From: Christensenella sp. UBA5399
Lineage (GTDB): Bacteria > Bacillota > Clostridia > Christensenellales > Christensenellaceae
DNA length: 17,477 bases
Assembly: GCA_002407725.1 (NCBI GenBank)
Contig: DHOD01000084.1
Location: 1-17,477 of the forward strand
Direction of reading: 5' to 3'
A program made the translations under genes and the position numbers. This document shows, piece after piece, positions 6,326-14,147 of this stretch; the stretch's first letter is position 1, and every line of letters starts with the position of its first letter. The notes beneath the pieces were generated by a model. The model had not been told where the DNA came from, did no database searches, and saw only the letters and a program-made list of their open reading frames with translations.

Positions 6326-6808
6326 GGCGCTGTAAAAGTTGAATTCGACCCCCCAGTCGAAACACGCGGATCCCTCCAGGCTGTCCGGCCAATGGCCGCA
6401 CCAGCCCGGGACTGCCGGATTTTTCACACGGTCAAGGCTGGGCGTATACGGCTTGATATCCAGCACCGGCGAGCGGTCTTCCGCATCGATATACGTGAGC
6501 CCTATCACCCCCCAGTCTTGATCTATATACGTAACCCCTGCGCAGGACAGCGCAACGGGGTTTGGGCGCATGGGCGATCGCGTCGCAAATGTTCCCAGCA
6601 CCGCAGGCGCCCCTTTATACGGGCTTTGCTCCTGCAAATGGCTCCTGTCCGCTTTGTTGTCGCACCCAGAGAACCACCAGAGCACCTGGATATAGCCAAA
6701 TCCATCCAGCCCTTCCAGCGCGGGCCGGTATTCGCTTTCCAGCTCCAGCCACATTTCGTCGCCGGCGCTCCTGATTTCACCAATCTTTTTTACCTGATAT
6801 TGTTCCAT
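6305..6808 (-). CDS. trmO: tRNA (N6-threonylcarbamoyladenosine-37)-N6-methyltransferase TrmO
   Basis: A 167-residue SAM-dependent methyltransferase that converts t6A37 to m6t6A37 in ANN-decoding tRNAs, notably tRNA-Thr. The hallmark GTFATRSPMRPNPVALS block (about 71-87) and RSPVLDIKPYTPSLDRVK (about 111-128) identify the single beta-barrel family (formerly UPF0066/YaeB). Length fits the short bacterial form without the C-terminal extension of E. coli. ATG 6808 is chosen because AGGAG stands seven bases upstream; the longer frame to 6853 has no good site. It is a single gene on the minus strand, convergent with the EIIC gene. Its last residues (ALPNGSA) are encoded by the hairpin cluster and look like a non-native tail. 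Confidence 0.93.
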   Translation of the reverse strand: MEQYQVKKIGEIRSAGDEMWLELESEYRPALEGLDGFGYIQVLWWFSGCDNKADRSHLQEQSPYKGAPAVLGTFATRSPMRPNPVALSCAGVTYIDQDWGVIGLTYIDAEDRSPVLDIKPYTPSLDRVKNPAVPGWCGHWPDSLEGSACFDWGVEFNFYSALPNGSA

Positions 6809-6921
6809 AAATAATCTCCTTTTTGGACAGCGGGAAATTGCATCCCCTGTCATCCTGAACAGTATTTACGGCGCCGTATTTCCCAGTATAACCAATGTTT
6901 TTTATACTTCAACCTTTTTCC

Positions 6922-6957
6922 AAAAAAAAAGGACCGTACCCAGTGCAGGCACAGTCC
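6922..6957 (-). terminator. Intrinsic terminator of the HD-domain gene
   Basis: On the minus strand GGACTGTGCC pairs with GGTACGGTCC (10 bp including two G-U pairs) around a 7-base loop. It is followed by nine T residues (plus-strand A-run 6922-6930). It lies about 45 bases past the stop of the HD-domain gene and separates it from trmO. Confidence 0.85.
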
Positions 6958-7003
6958 GCCACATCAAAAAAGTAGGTCCTAGTCGCTTTGTTTTATTTAC
7001 CGT

Positions 7004-7681
7004 TCACCGCTCCTCGCCAAGCTGGTTCATCACAAGCCCGTTGATCACCAGTTTGAACCTGCACCCCAAAAACTCTGCACTTTTCTCGCACATGCGCATG
7101 CGGCTAAAGTATATCTCCATAAATTCCATCGGCGTTGCGTGGTCCTTCATACGCATCTCCCACACAATCTGCTTTTTCTCCTTATTCACCGTTACATGCG
7201 TCTCGTAAATGGAGAGGTTTATCCTGTCATGTATGCCCGCGAGCGAATAGCTCTCCTTGCGCACGCGCGCCTTGTAGGCGTCCACCTTGTCCGCGATGAT
7301 CAACGCTGCCGAAAGGTCGCTGACCGGGGCGCCGATCTCCTCGTCATGCGATCCAACGGCAGAGCAAATATCGCACACATCGTCAAAATCCATGCCTATT
7401 TTTTGCAATTCCTCAAACAATATTACCGACCCCGTGAGCGAATGGTATTTCCGGTTGAACATATTGCCCACATCGTGCACCAGACCCGCAATCCTTGCCA
7501 GTTCCACTCGTTCGGAGGGGTAATCCAGCCCCGCGAGTATCCGTCCGGCAATGGTCGCAATATAATTGACATGCCGCGCGCCATGTTCGGTATATCCTAT
7601 GATGCCCAGGTTTTCATTGGCCTTATTGACAAGCTGCATGATCCGTTCATTTTTTTTAATATCTTCAAATGTTACATTCAT
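7004..7681 (-). CDS. HD-domain protein (predicted phosphohydrolase)
   Basis: A 225-residue cytoplasmic protein of the HD superfamily, predicted metal-dependent phosphohydrolases acting on nucleotides or similar phosphoesters. Candidate metal ligands are His37 (GARHVNYIA), His69-Asp70 (GLVHDVGN) and Asp131 (IIADKVDA). Further conserved residues are His80 (KYHSLTGS) and His112-Asp113 (GSHDEE), which resemble the two-metal HD-GYP-like arrangement, but no GYP motif follows. The start at 7681 has AAGGAG eight bases upstream. It is a single gene with its own terminator. The C-terminal 75 residues (EMRMKDHATPMEFMEIYF onward) are specific to this subgroup. The substrate cannot be named from sequence. 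Confidence 0.85.
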   Translation of the reverse strand: MNVTFEDIKKNERIMQLVNKANENLGIIGYTEHGARHVNYIATIAGRILAGLDYPSERVELARIAGLVHDVGNMFNRKYHSLTGSVILFEELQKIGMDFDDVCDICSAVGSHDEEIGAPVSDLSAALIIADKVDAYKARVRKESYSLAGIHDRINLSIYETHVTVNKEKKQIVWEMRMKDHATPMEFMEIYFSRMRMCEKSAEFLGCRFKLVINGLVMNQLGEER

Positions 7682-7768
7682 AATGCCTTCTCCTTATACT
7701 ATGCGCCAGTAAAAGCGCCAGCGTTTTTCAAATGGGATTGGTATGACATTATGATACCATAACATAGC

Positions 7769-7802
7769 AAAAAGAGGAACGCCCAAACCGCCCGTCCCCC
7801 TT
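7769..7802 (-). terminator. Probable terminator of the small phage-type gene
   Basis: On the minus strand AAGGGGGACG pairs with CGTTCCTCTT (10 bp, two G-U pairs) around an 11-base loop, running into TTTTTG. It lies just past the stop of the 60-residue gene. The T-tract partly overlaps the stem, so it may be weak. Confidence 0.45.
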
Positions 7803-7818
7803 CTATTTTACCAATGTT

Positions 7819-8001
7819 TTACCGCCATTTTACGTCCTTTTTTCCCTGTTTTCTCTGGTGCTGGTTCCACTGCGAATAGCACACGGCTGCGCGCTGTTCA
7901 CGCGAGGGGAACTCGTCGTCAAAATCCGTGGTCAGCGTCTCTATGCAGCGTGATATAAATTCCTGCTTGGTTTCACCGTCCTTTGGTTCCGGAAGGGGCA
8001 T
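7819..8001 (-). CDS. Small protein similar to short phage-associated proteins
   Basis: A 60-residue hydrophilic protein from ATG 8001, which has AGGAGG eight bases upstream. A GTG at 8010 in the same frame is too close to that site. The pattern MPLPEPKDGE, then FISRCIETL and EFPSREQRAAVCYSQW, resembles short proteins often seen next to structural genes in tailed phages and prophages of Bacillota, whose function is not established. Here it stands alone; no portal, terminase, capsid or integrase gene is nearby. It may be a domesticated phage gene. Basic residues dominate its C-terminal end (HQRKQGKKDVKWR). Confidence 0.7.
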   Translation of the reverse strand: MPLPEPKDGETKQEFISRCIETLTTDFDDEFPSREQRAAVCYSQWNQHQRKQGKKDVKWR

Positions 8002-8232
8002 CGCTTCCACCTCCTATGCTTTATTTACGGCAGTAAGTCACACGCTTACCCCGCCATCGCCCGTTTCTTTTAATTTCATTTAGAAAATATTGATTCTGTT
8101 GGTAACGCACATCGCGGCAGGCGACGCACACATTCGTTGTTCATCAGTGATTTGTGTCACATTTTAAATAATCAGATTTTCACGTAGATAAACATATTAT
8201 TTTTTACATCTTCTCCCGGTTTCTTTTATATC

Positions 8233-8260
8233 AAAAAAGCTTTTCGCATCGCGAAAAGCT
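8233..8260 (-). terminator. Strong terminator of the c-di-GMP operon
   Basis: AGCTTTTCGC-ATC-GCGAAAAGCT (8238-8260) is a perfect 10-bp hairpin. On the minus strand it is followed by a run of six T residues. It lies about 20 bases past the stop of the GGDEF-EAL gene and ends the five-gene operon. The rest of 8002-8232 is AT-rich and holds no convincing gene; a weak CRP-like pair (TGTGA-N6-TCACT on the minus strand, 8146-8161) is its only notable motif. Confidence 0.9.
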
Positions 8261-8281
8261 CCGTTTATCGCACAGTATGAA

Positions 8282-11239
8282 CTAATCTTCCCGTTTCTTC
8301 TCCAGTATACTGCGGATTTTTATAGCCGCCTCCACGCTTATTTCCGTGAAATCAAACTCCGGCATACCGGTATAATATCCCTGAATATAGTCCATACCAA
8401 TCTCCGCAAGCGTTTCCAGGTCCTGCGGGTCTTCCACACCCTCGGCAATCACCTTGATCCCCTTGGGGTGGCAGAACGACATCATGTTTTCTACCAGCTT
8501 GCGCTTGTCGGCGTCATAATGGATGCCCTGTATCATCATCATATCGATTTTCACAATCTCGGGCTCTATGGAGAGCATACGCACCTCGTTGGAATACCCG
8601 CTGCCAAAATCATCAATTGCCAGCCCCATGCCCATTGTCCTGATATATTCCACCTTGTCCTTGAGCGTCGCAAAATCGTTGGATTCCACCTCGGTGATTT
8701 CAATGACAACAGACTTGATGACGTCCGCATATTCGCTGCCAATGATATCAAGGTCACCGGTCGGCAGCATCTGGCTGGGGATGCTGTTGACAAACACCTT
8801 CCTGCCCTTCAGCCTGGCATAGTTCTTTTTGATATCCTCAAACGCCTTAAACACCACAAGCCGCTCCAACTGCCCCAGCTTGGATTGCGCCGCCGCCACC
8901 TTCAATATCTCCACCGGGTTGCCGAACGCCGGAATTGTGGGCCGCATCAACGCCTCGTACGCAAACACCTCGCCGGTTTTCAGGTCAATAATCGGCTGGT
9001 ATGCAAACCGGATCAACCCTTCGTCCAGCAGCCTGTTGATGGCCTCCCTGTTCTCCAGCAAATACGCGTTCTGGCTGTACGATACGCTGTCAAACTCGTA
9101 TATGGTGCCCTTCCTGTTGTTTTTTGCCTCGTACATCGCATAATCGGACAGCTTCAGCAAATCCGTCACATTGTTGGAATCCGACGGATACCAGGCGATC
9201 CCCGACGAATACCGCACCCGCTGCGCCGACCCGTCCGGTGTCTGCAGGCTGTACACGCTGTTGCTGGAGTACTGGTTCTCTATGGCGACACGCGCTTCGT
9301 TTTTTGATTTGAACCCGTGCAGGTAAATCGCAAATTCATCGCCCGATATGCGCGATACAATGCCGCCCATCCGCCGGAATTCCCCAAACATCTCGCCCGC
9401 ACGGATAATCAGCCGGTCTCCCATATCGTGCCCAAACGTATCATTAATATATTTCAGGTTGTCCAGGTCGGAAAAGAGCATTGCGCCTATCATATCCGGC
9501 TGGCTTGCAATCCTGTTGTGCACTTCGCGCTTGAACGCGTTTCGGTTTAATAGCTGCGTCAGCGCGTCATAATCCAGTTCGTGCGCCAGCTTCCGGCGCT
9601 CCTCCACGTCCTTTGTCACATCCATGACAATGCCCACTTTACCCGTCTCGGTGGGCGATTCCACAATCCGCAGCCACATCCTGTCGCCGTCGCCCTGCCG
9701 GAAGCTGTAAGTATCTTCATAATTTTCCGTCTTTTTGGCCACCAGCTTTCCGTAATGCTCGCTCCATTCCTTCTCCGAAAGATTTCTACCGGGGGAAATC
9801 CCCAGCAAATCACGCACAAAATCGGATACGATCACGTGATCGGAATCGTCTGTCACCTCAAACACGCCCAGCGGGAGGTGCGTGAGCTCCAGTATCTTTG
9901 TCATCGCCTTGGAGGCGTTCAGCACGCTTTTATTCAGCTTTTCCACCGCGGAGGAAAGGTCGTCGATCTCCTTCATGCCGGTCCGCTCAAGGTGAATCAT
10001 CGTATTGGGCGTAAGCCCCTCGACGTGCCGCGAAAGCCCCGATATCTTCCGCGTCGCCAAATACGTCAACGCAAAAATCGCCGTGAACGCGATCGCGATC
10101 GTGACCAATACGTTACCCAGCAACGATGCACGTACATCGTTGGACGACGCATTGAGCACATCTTCGGGGACAAAACCTGCCAGGGTCCACGCTTCAGCGG
10201 CAAACGGGGAGTTGCGGCTGTACATGTTCAGCTCTTCCAGCGCGCAGTCCATAACGCCCATCCCCTCAATTTCCGTCACATAAAGTCCCGTATCCTCCAG
10301 CGGTTCCAGCGCAAGGCTGCCTTCCTCCACCAGATAATTGGATGCAACAGGCCCACTGGGAATAAACCAATCCAGGTTCAGGCCATCCTCCGTTTGACGG
10401 GCCAGTACGAAGAAGCCGTTCTGGTAGGGCAGGTTGCGCCCCGGGATATAGCTTTGCGCCATGTGGGAAACAGTGATCTCCACACCGGCAACCCCGTACG
10501 CCACGCCCTCCTGGTCCAGCAACGGCATGGTATAATAGACCGCATTCACGCCGTCATTTAACACAGAGGCAGGCGGCATCCAGTACCCGTACCGTTCGAT
10601 TTCCGAACGGGGATAGTCGCGGCTGGCCTGTATGGGGTTATAATATAATGCATAATCCGTTTCGGCATCATCGCCCAAAAACTCAATGTCCAGCGTCCAG
10701 TTTACGCTGGTCGGGATTTTATACTCCCTCGCTATCGCAATGGGGCCCACTTCCATCAACAGGTTTTCCGTACCCGGCACGCTGCTGCCCGCGGCGGCGT
10801 TTCTGATATACACCGCGGAATGGCCGCTCCGGTTTTCTTTTTGGGAATTGGAACCGTTCAACATCACAAACGCGCCCGTCACATTGCCTTCCAGCATGTT
10901 GAGCAGCGCGCCCACGCTGGCTTCCGTCGCCTGCGCATAAAACGCATCGTCCCTGTACATGGAGGATAGCGGTTTTCTGCTTTCTTCGGACAGGGCAATC
11001 ATTGTTTCATTGAGCGCCGTCGTATTGACAGCGGTATTCCTGATGATACCGTCAAATTCGGAATTAAACGATTGGGCGCGTTCCTGCGCCAGGTTTTCAA
11101 AATTGCGGTACGCCTCGGCATCGAGCGTATAAAAAACGCCGGAAAGCGAGAGCGATAGCATCAATGCCACACTCTGCAAAATCACCAGCAAAGTAAGTAT
11201 TAACAAAAAGCGTGTCCGCAAACTGGTCGTCTTTTTCAT
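8282..11239 (-). CDS. Membrane Cache-PAS-GGDEF-EAL c-di-GMP cyclase/phosphodiesterase
   Basis: A 985-residue inner-membrane signalling protein that could both make and degrade cyclic di-GMP. TM1 is about residues 11-34, a large extracytoplasmic sensor 35-370 and TM2 371-396. They are followed by a HAMP-like linker (397-445), a PAS-like domain (450-545), GGDEF (550-715) and EAL (725-975). The sensor has the Cache pattern DYALYYNPI... and VYYTMPLLDQEGVAYGVAG. The cyclase motif is SGDEF (632-636), a variant generally compatible with activity. The inhibitory RxxD site is lost (Arg623 kept, Asp replaced by Gly626). The EAL domain keeps EAL (762-764), Glu847/850 in EITE, DDFG (876-879), KID (897-899), EGVE (933-936) and Gln953, so hydrolysis is plausible. 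The ribosome site GAGGG is unusually close to the ATG. It is the last gene of the operon, 20 bases after the binding-protein gene. Confidence 0.92.
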   Translation of the reverse strand: MKKTTSLRTRFLLILTLLVILQSVALMLSLSLSGVFYTLDAEAYRNFENLAQERAQSFNSEFDGIIRNTAVNTTALNETMIALSEESRKPLSSMYRDDAFYAQATEASVGALLNMLEGNVTGAFVMLNGSNSQKENRSGHSAVYIRNAAAGSSVPGTENLLMEVGPIAIAREYKIPTSVNWTLDIEFLGDDAETDYALYYNPIQASRDYPRSEIERYGYWMPPASVLNDGVNAVYYTMPLLDQEGVAYGVAGVEITVSHMAQSYIPGRNLPYQNGFFVLARQTEDGLNLDWFIPSGPVASNYLVEEGSLALEPLEDTGLYVTEIEGMGVMDCALEELNMYSRNSPFAAEAWTLAGFVPEDVLNASSNDVRASLLGNVLVTIAIAFTAIFALTYLATRKISGLSRHVEGLTPNTMIHLERTGMKEIDDLSSAVEKLNKSVLNASKAMTKILELTHLPLGVFEVTDDSDHVIVSDFVRDLLGISPGRNLSEKEWSEHYGKLVAKKTENYEDTYSFRQGDGDRMWLRIVESPTETGKVGIVMDVTKDVEERRKLAHELDYDALTQLLNRNAFKREVHNRIASQPDMIGAMLFSDLDNLKYINDTFGHDMGDRLIIRAGEMFGEFRRMGGIVSRISGDEFAIYLHGFKSKNEARVAIENQYSSNSVYSLQTPDGSAQRVRYSSGIAWYPSDSNNVTDLLKLSDYAMYEAKNNRKGTIYEFDSVSYSQNAYLLENREAINRLLDEGLIRFAYQPIIDLKTGEVFAYEALMRPTIPAFGNPVEILKVAAAQSKLGQLERLVVFKAFEDIKKNYARLKGRKVFVNSIPSQMLPTGDLDIIGSEYADVIKSVVIEITEVESNDFATLKDKVEYIRTMGMGLAIDDFGSGYSNEVRMLSIEPEIVKIDMMMIQGIHYDADKRKLVENMMSFCHPKGIKVIAEGVEDPQDLETLAEIGMDYIQGYYTGMPEFDFTEISVEAAIKIRSILEKKRED

Positions 11240-11259
11240 GCCCTCATTGTTTCAGTAAT

Positions 11260-12726
11260 TCAACCCCCTGAATAGGATATCCCAAGCGCGTCCAACCCTG
11301 ACCGTAAATCCGTCATCCATTCATCAAATTTTGCATCCACATCCAGCCCTTTTATTACTGCATCCGCCGTCAACCCCTGCGCCTTCAGCGTATCGGCCAT
11401 CCCGCGCCCTGCGTCGGCCTTTTCCATCAACGTGGACTGGAACAACGAGCGCGCGTCATAGCTGCCTGCAAAAGGCTTTGCCGCATACGTATTCAACTCG
11501 GTGATCTGCGACAACGCAATTTCGTACACTTTTCCCACATTCTGCAAATCCTCTTCGCCGCCGCCCAACACCTCGAGCGCCGCGGCAAACGCTCCACTCT
11601 CATATGCCTGCGCCTGCACGGGCAGGTATCCCGTTGTCATTGCAAAAGTTATATTCTGCTGTGGCGCGGTAAACCATTTCAAAAACACCGCCGCGCCTTC
11701 CTGTTTCTCGGGCGTTGTTTTGGCAATACACATGCCCGCCCCCTGCTGGATGGCATACGGCTCGCCGCCCTCAAACACAGGGTAACGAAGCGCCACCAGG
11801 TCAATATCCGATTGCGTATTGTTTTTTTCTATCCAGGTGGGGAAGTACGCCGCGCTGGACGACGATCCGACATACTCGATCAAGTCGCCTGCCTTGATAT
11901 CGTCCGAGCGGAACTTGCCCACCGCGTCAAAATACCGCATGCTGATGCCGGTATAATACACTTCAAAAACCCTGCGCAGGGCCGCCTCATCCAGCACCAC
12001 GCCGCCACTGGACGCATCAATAATATCCGTCCCCAGCTGTTTGTTGCCGATAATCACATAGTTCGCCACCGAATCGATGCCGATCATGCCCTTTCCATCC
12101 CACAGCGCCGGTGTTTTTTCATCCACCCAGTTATAGTATTGCTGTGAAAGATCGTAAATGCTTTCCCATGTTTCAAGATCTGCATCCGTCGCGCCCACAT
12201 CCTGCGCAAACGCATCCCAGTCGGTCTCGTTTACATACAGGAGCTCGGTGCTCTTGACAATTGGCGCAACAAGGAACCGCCCCTCCGCAAATATGCCTTC
12301 CTCCAGAAAATCCTGTACATACAGCTGTTTTTCTTCTTCGGTAAAATATTCGTTCAGGTCACACAGCATGTCCATCCCATCAATTTCCAGCGCCTTGTCG
12401 GGATAAGATGAGAACAGGTCCGGCATTTCACTGGAATTGATGACACCCTTGGCCGAATTGGTGACGGCCTCCTCCAGCTCGCCGATGCTGCCCATTGCCA
12501 CAGTCTCCACAAATACGCCTTTTTCCATCCCCTCTGTCTGGTTAAACTCAGCCACGGCACTCTCCATCGCCTGCTGGTTTTCGCCCACATAGTAGTGCCA
12601 CAGTGTTACTGTGACAGGGTTCCCCGGGTCAAGCAGCGTATCGTCACCACTTTTGGCACAGCCGCCCAGCGCAAGCGCCGCAACCAGCGCGCAAACAAGT
12701 CCTGCTGTCATCACTCTCTTCTTCAT
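11260..12726 (-). CDS. Lipoprotein extracellular solute-binding protein (family 1-like)
   Basis: A 488-residue protein with a lipoprotein signal: basic MKKR, a hydrophobic stretch to residue 20, and the lipobox LGGC with Cys23. It would be anchored on the outer face of the membrane. The mature part begins VTVTLWHYYVGENQQAMESA, the usual start of sugar-type (family 1) ABC binding proteins. It later has a tryptophan/aromatic-rich ligand region and AAVFLKWFTAPQQNITFAM, also typical. The gene starts with GGGAG five bases upstream and overlaps the 83-residue gene by four bases (ATGA). No permease or ATPase gene is nearby; the next gene is a membrane c-di-GMP enzyme. I infer that it senses a ligand and signals through that enzyme rather than feeding a transporter. 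The ligand is unknown. Confidence 0.9.
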   Translation of the reverse strand: MKKRVMTAGLVCALVAALALGGCAKSGDDTLLDPGNPVTVTLWHYYVGENQQAMESAVAEFNQTEGMEKGVFVETVAMGSIGELEEAVTNSAKGVINSSEMPDLFSSYPDKALEIDGMDMLCDLNEYFTEEEKQLYVQDFLEEGIFAEGRFLVAPIVKSTELLYVNETDWDAFAQDVGATDADLETWESIYDLSQQYYNWVDEKTPALWDGKGMIGIDSVANYVIIGNKQLGTDIIDASSGGVVLDEAALRRVFEVYYTGISMRYFDAVGKFRSDDIKAGDLIEYVGSSSSAAYFPTWIEKNNTQSDIDLVALRYPVFEGGEPYAIQQGAGMCIAKTTPEKQEGAAVFLKWFTAPQQNITFAMTTGYLPVQAQAYESGAFAAALEVLGGGEEDLQNVGKVYEIALSQITELNTYAAKPFAGSYDARSLFQSTLMEKADAGRGMADTLKAQGLTADAVIKGLDVDAKFDEWMTDLRSGLDALGISYSGG

Positions 12727-12974
12727 AAAACATCTCCCGCCTTATCGTCCGGTCTGTCCGCGTCATGCAGTCGGCTGACAAACACGTCAAAAGCCGCGCC
12801 TTCCCTGCTGTCCATCCGCTGCGCCGTGGCTGCCACCACAAAATCATTGTTGCGCAGCTTGCCAATATTCAGCCGCCGCTTACCGGTCGGCGAAACAGCC
12901 GCAGGCACGCTCTCCGCGTCCGCACGCGCGGCATCATATGTGTTTTCTTCCGGTGTTGTACGCATGTTTTCCAT
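12723..12974 (-). CDS. Unrecognised 83-residue protein in the c-di-GMP operon
   Basis: I do not recognise this protein. It has no signal peptide or membrane segment, is hydrophilic and carries many charged residues. A central basic stretch GKRRLNIGKLRNN (31-43) is followed by DFVVAATAQRMDS and an acidic/basic tail. It is likely real because its stop overlaps the start of the binding-protein gene by four bases (ATGA) and its start lies nine bases after the preceding stop, giving a continuous chain of coupled genes. The ribosome site is weak (GAGGA about 13 bases upstream), so it may depend on coupling. An in-frame ATG at 12965 is an alternative. A cytoplasmic adaptor role is conceivable but unsupported. 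Confidence 0.6.
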   Translation of the reverse strand: MENMRTTPEENTYDAARADAESVPAAVSPTGKRRLNIGKLRNNDFVVAATAQRMDSREGAAFDVFVSRLHDADRPDDKAGDVL

Positions 12975-12983
12975 ATAACTTGA

Positions 12984-13307
12984 TCAATCCTCATCCGCCA
13001 TCAGGCCTGCAATCACCGCGTTTGCCGACGTAATCTCGTCATTCAGCCTGCCGATTTCAGCATCCTTCTCCGCCACCTCGCCAAGCGCCGCATCGCGCGC
13101 TTCCTCCGCTTCGACCAGCTTCCCGTTCATATCATTGAAATCCTGCTCCAGCTGGCTGTAGCGCGCAAGTGTTTCATTCAACGTCTGTTCCATCTCTTCA
13201 TTTTCGGCTATCACCGCAGCATAATCCTCGTTGCTTACGCCCCCGCCACAGGCGGCAAGGCAAACGCACAACGCAACCACCGCAAGCGCCAATGTCATTT
13301 TTTTCAA
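12984..13307 (-). CDS. Small coiled-coil lipoprotein
   Basis: A 107-residue predicted lipoprotein from a TTG start. A signal stretch MKKMTLALAVVALCVCLAAC ends in the lipobox LAAC, followed by a glycine-rich linker (GGGVSNEDY). Then comes one long predicted coiled coil, roughly from VIAENEEMEQTLNE to the C-terminal NAVIAGLMADED, with heptad-like leucines and many Glu/Asp residues. TTG 13307 is preferred because GAGGAG lies within the end of the upstream gene at the right spacing, and the start falls two bases past that gene's stop. An in-frame ATG at 13322 (adding MRRAD) overlaps the kinase-like gene by 14 bases. The protein could be a membrane-tethered spacer or partner for the binding protein; no family was recognised. 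Confidence 0.78.
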   Translation of the reverse strand: MKKMTLALAVVALCVCLAACGGGVSNEDYAAVIAENEEMEQTLNETLARYSQLEQDFNDMNGKLVEAEEARDAALGEVAEKDAEIGRLNDEITSANAVIAGLMADED

Positions 13308-13308
13308 A

Positions 13309-13953
13309 TCAGCTCTCCTCATCCGCTTCCCCCGGCTCCTGCATCTGCGCCGCGCGTTTGATGATATCGACGCACCCCTTTACGCCCAGCTTCAGGCTGT
13401 TGACTGCAATGTCATAGCTTGTGACGTCGCTCCAGTCCTTGCTGGTATAATAGCTGTAATAGGACGCCCGCCGCTTGTCGGTTTTGATAATGGTGCTTTT
13501 CGCCTCCGCAATGTCGATGTCGTACAGCTCCGCGACGCGCTTGACACGTTCCCCAAGCTGGGCATGGATAAACACGTTTATGCAGTTGCCCCGCTCGCGC
13601 AGTATATAATCGGCGCACCGGCCCACGATAACACACGCGCCCTTTTCGGCCACGCTTTTGATCACGTCGGCCTGCGCAAAAAATAACTTGTCGTTGATCG
13701 AAAGCTCGGTCGGCAGCGATATGCGGCTGCCTGCCGCAAATGACGTCGCACCAAAATATTGCAGGAAAGCGTTGGCCGCCTTTTCATCCACCTCTTCCAG
13801 CAGCGCGCCGTGCACGCCGCTTTTCTCCGACGCCATGGCAATCAGGTCCCTGTCATAAAAGGGTACGTCAAGCTGTTGCGCCAGCGCCCTGCCAATTTCG
13901 CGTCCGCCGCTGCCAAACTGCCTGCCTATTGTAATCACTGTATTTTTCAGCAT
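13309..13953 (-). CDS. Cytidylate kinase-like P-loop protein
   Basis: A 214-residue cytoplasmic protein of the cytidylate kinase-like family. The P-loop GRQFGSGGREIG (10-21) begins the protein, followed by VPFYDRDLIAMASEKSG (30-46), the nucleotide-kinase strand ACVIVGRCADYIL and the arginine-rich lid-like KRRASYYSYYTSKDW. The fold implies nucleoside-monophosphate or related phosphoryl transfer, but members of this subgroup are not characterised well enough to name a substrate, and cmk is not claimed. The start has AGGAGGG about nine bases upstream. It is the first gene of the c-di-GMP operon and its 3' end overlaps or adjoins the lipoprotein start. Whether it acts in the same pathway is unknown. 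Confidence 0.85.
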   Translation of the reverse strand: MLKNTVITIGRQFGSGGREIGRALAQQLDVPFYDRDLIAMASEKSGVHGALLEEVDEKAANAFLQYFGATSFAAGSRISLPTELSINDKLFFAQADVIKSVAEKGACVIVGRCADYILRERGNCINVFIHAQLGERVKRVAELYDIDIAEAKSTIIKTDKRRASYYSYYTSKDWSDVTSYDIAVNSLKLGVKGCVDIIKRAAQMQEPGEADEES

Positions 13954-14007
13954 CGAAAGAAACCCTCCTGATGTTTTTTAGAAATCGTTATACTTCCACA
14001 ATTATAC

Positions 14008-14036
14008 ATTATATAGCTTTTTTTCGCATTCCACAA
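14008..14036 (-). promoter_or_regulatory. Promoter of the c-di-GMP operon
   Basis: On the minus strand TTGTGG (14036-14031), a 17-base spacer and TATAAT (14013-14008). The -10 is perfect and the -35 partial. A second TATAAT (14006-14001) has no matching -35. It is divergent from the citrate synthase promoter, with 34 bases between the two -35 boxes. Confidence 0.65.
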
Positions 14037-14070
14037 GGCCGCTCATGCGCTTTGGGGCGCTTTCTGGAAA

Positions 14071-14099
14071 TTGACATTTGCCCCGCATGCACATATAAT
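14071..14099 (+). promoter_or_regulatory. Full-consensus promoter of citrate synthase
   Basis: TTGACA (14071-14076), 17-base spacer, TATAAT (14094-14099), a perfect match to the sigma-A consensus in both boxes and spacing. The predicted start near 14106 gives a leader of about 200 bases before the citrate synthase ATG. Such a strong promoter is likely to be under negative control. Confidence 0.85.
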
Positions 14100-14130
14100 A
14101 TTTTATTGGACAGTGTTTTTTTATCGCTGT

Positions 14131-14147
14131 TCTATACTTAGTATAGA
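14131..14147. promoter_or_regulatory. Palindromic operator candidate in the citrate synthase leader
   Basis: TCTATACT-T-AGTATAGA is a perfect inverted repeat with 8-base arms about 25-40 bases past the predicted start. It fits a roadblock repressor site or a small RNA hairpin. The region 14148-14302 holds no gene. It has potential paired stretches: GACCA 14213-14217 with TGGTC 14254-14258, and within it CGCCT 14222-14226 with AGGCG 14242-14246. Confidence 0.5.

Noticed and set aside
8146..8161. CRP-like site TGTGA-N6-TCACT upstream of the small phage-type gene
   Set aside because: Nine of ten positions match the E. coli pattern, but no promoter is seen at a suitable distance and the site is isolated; chance is likely.
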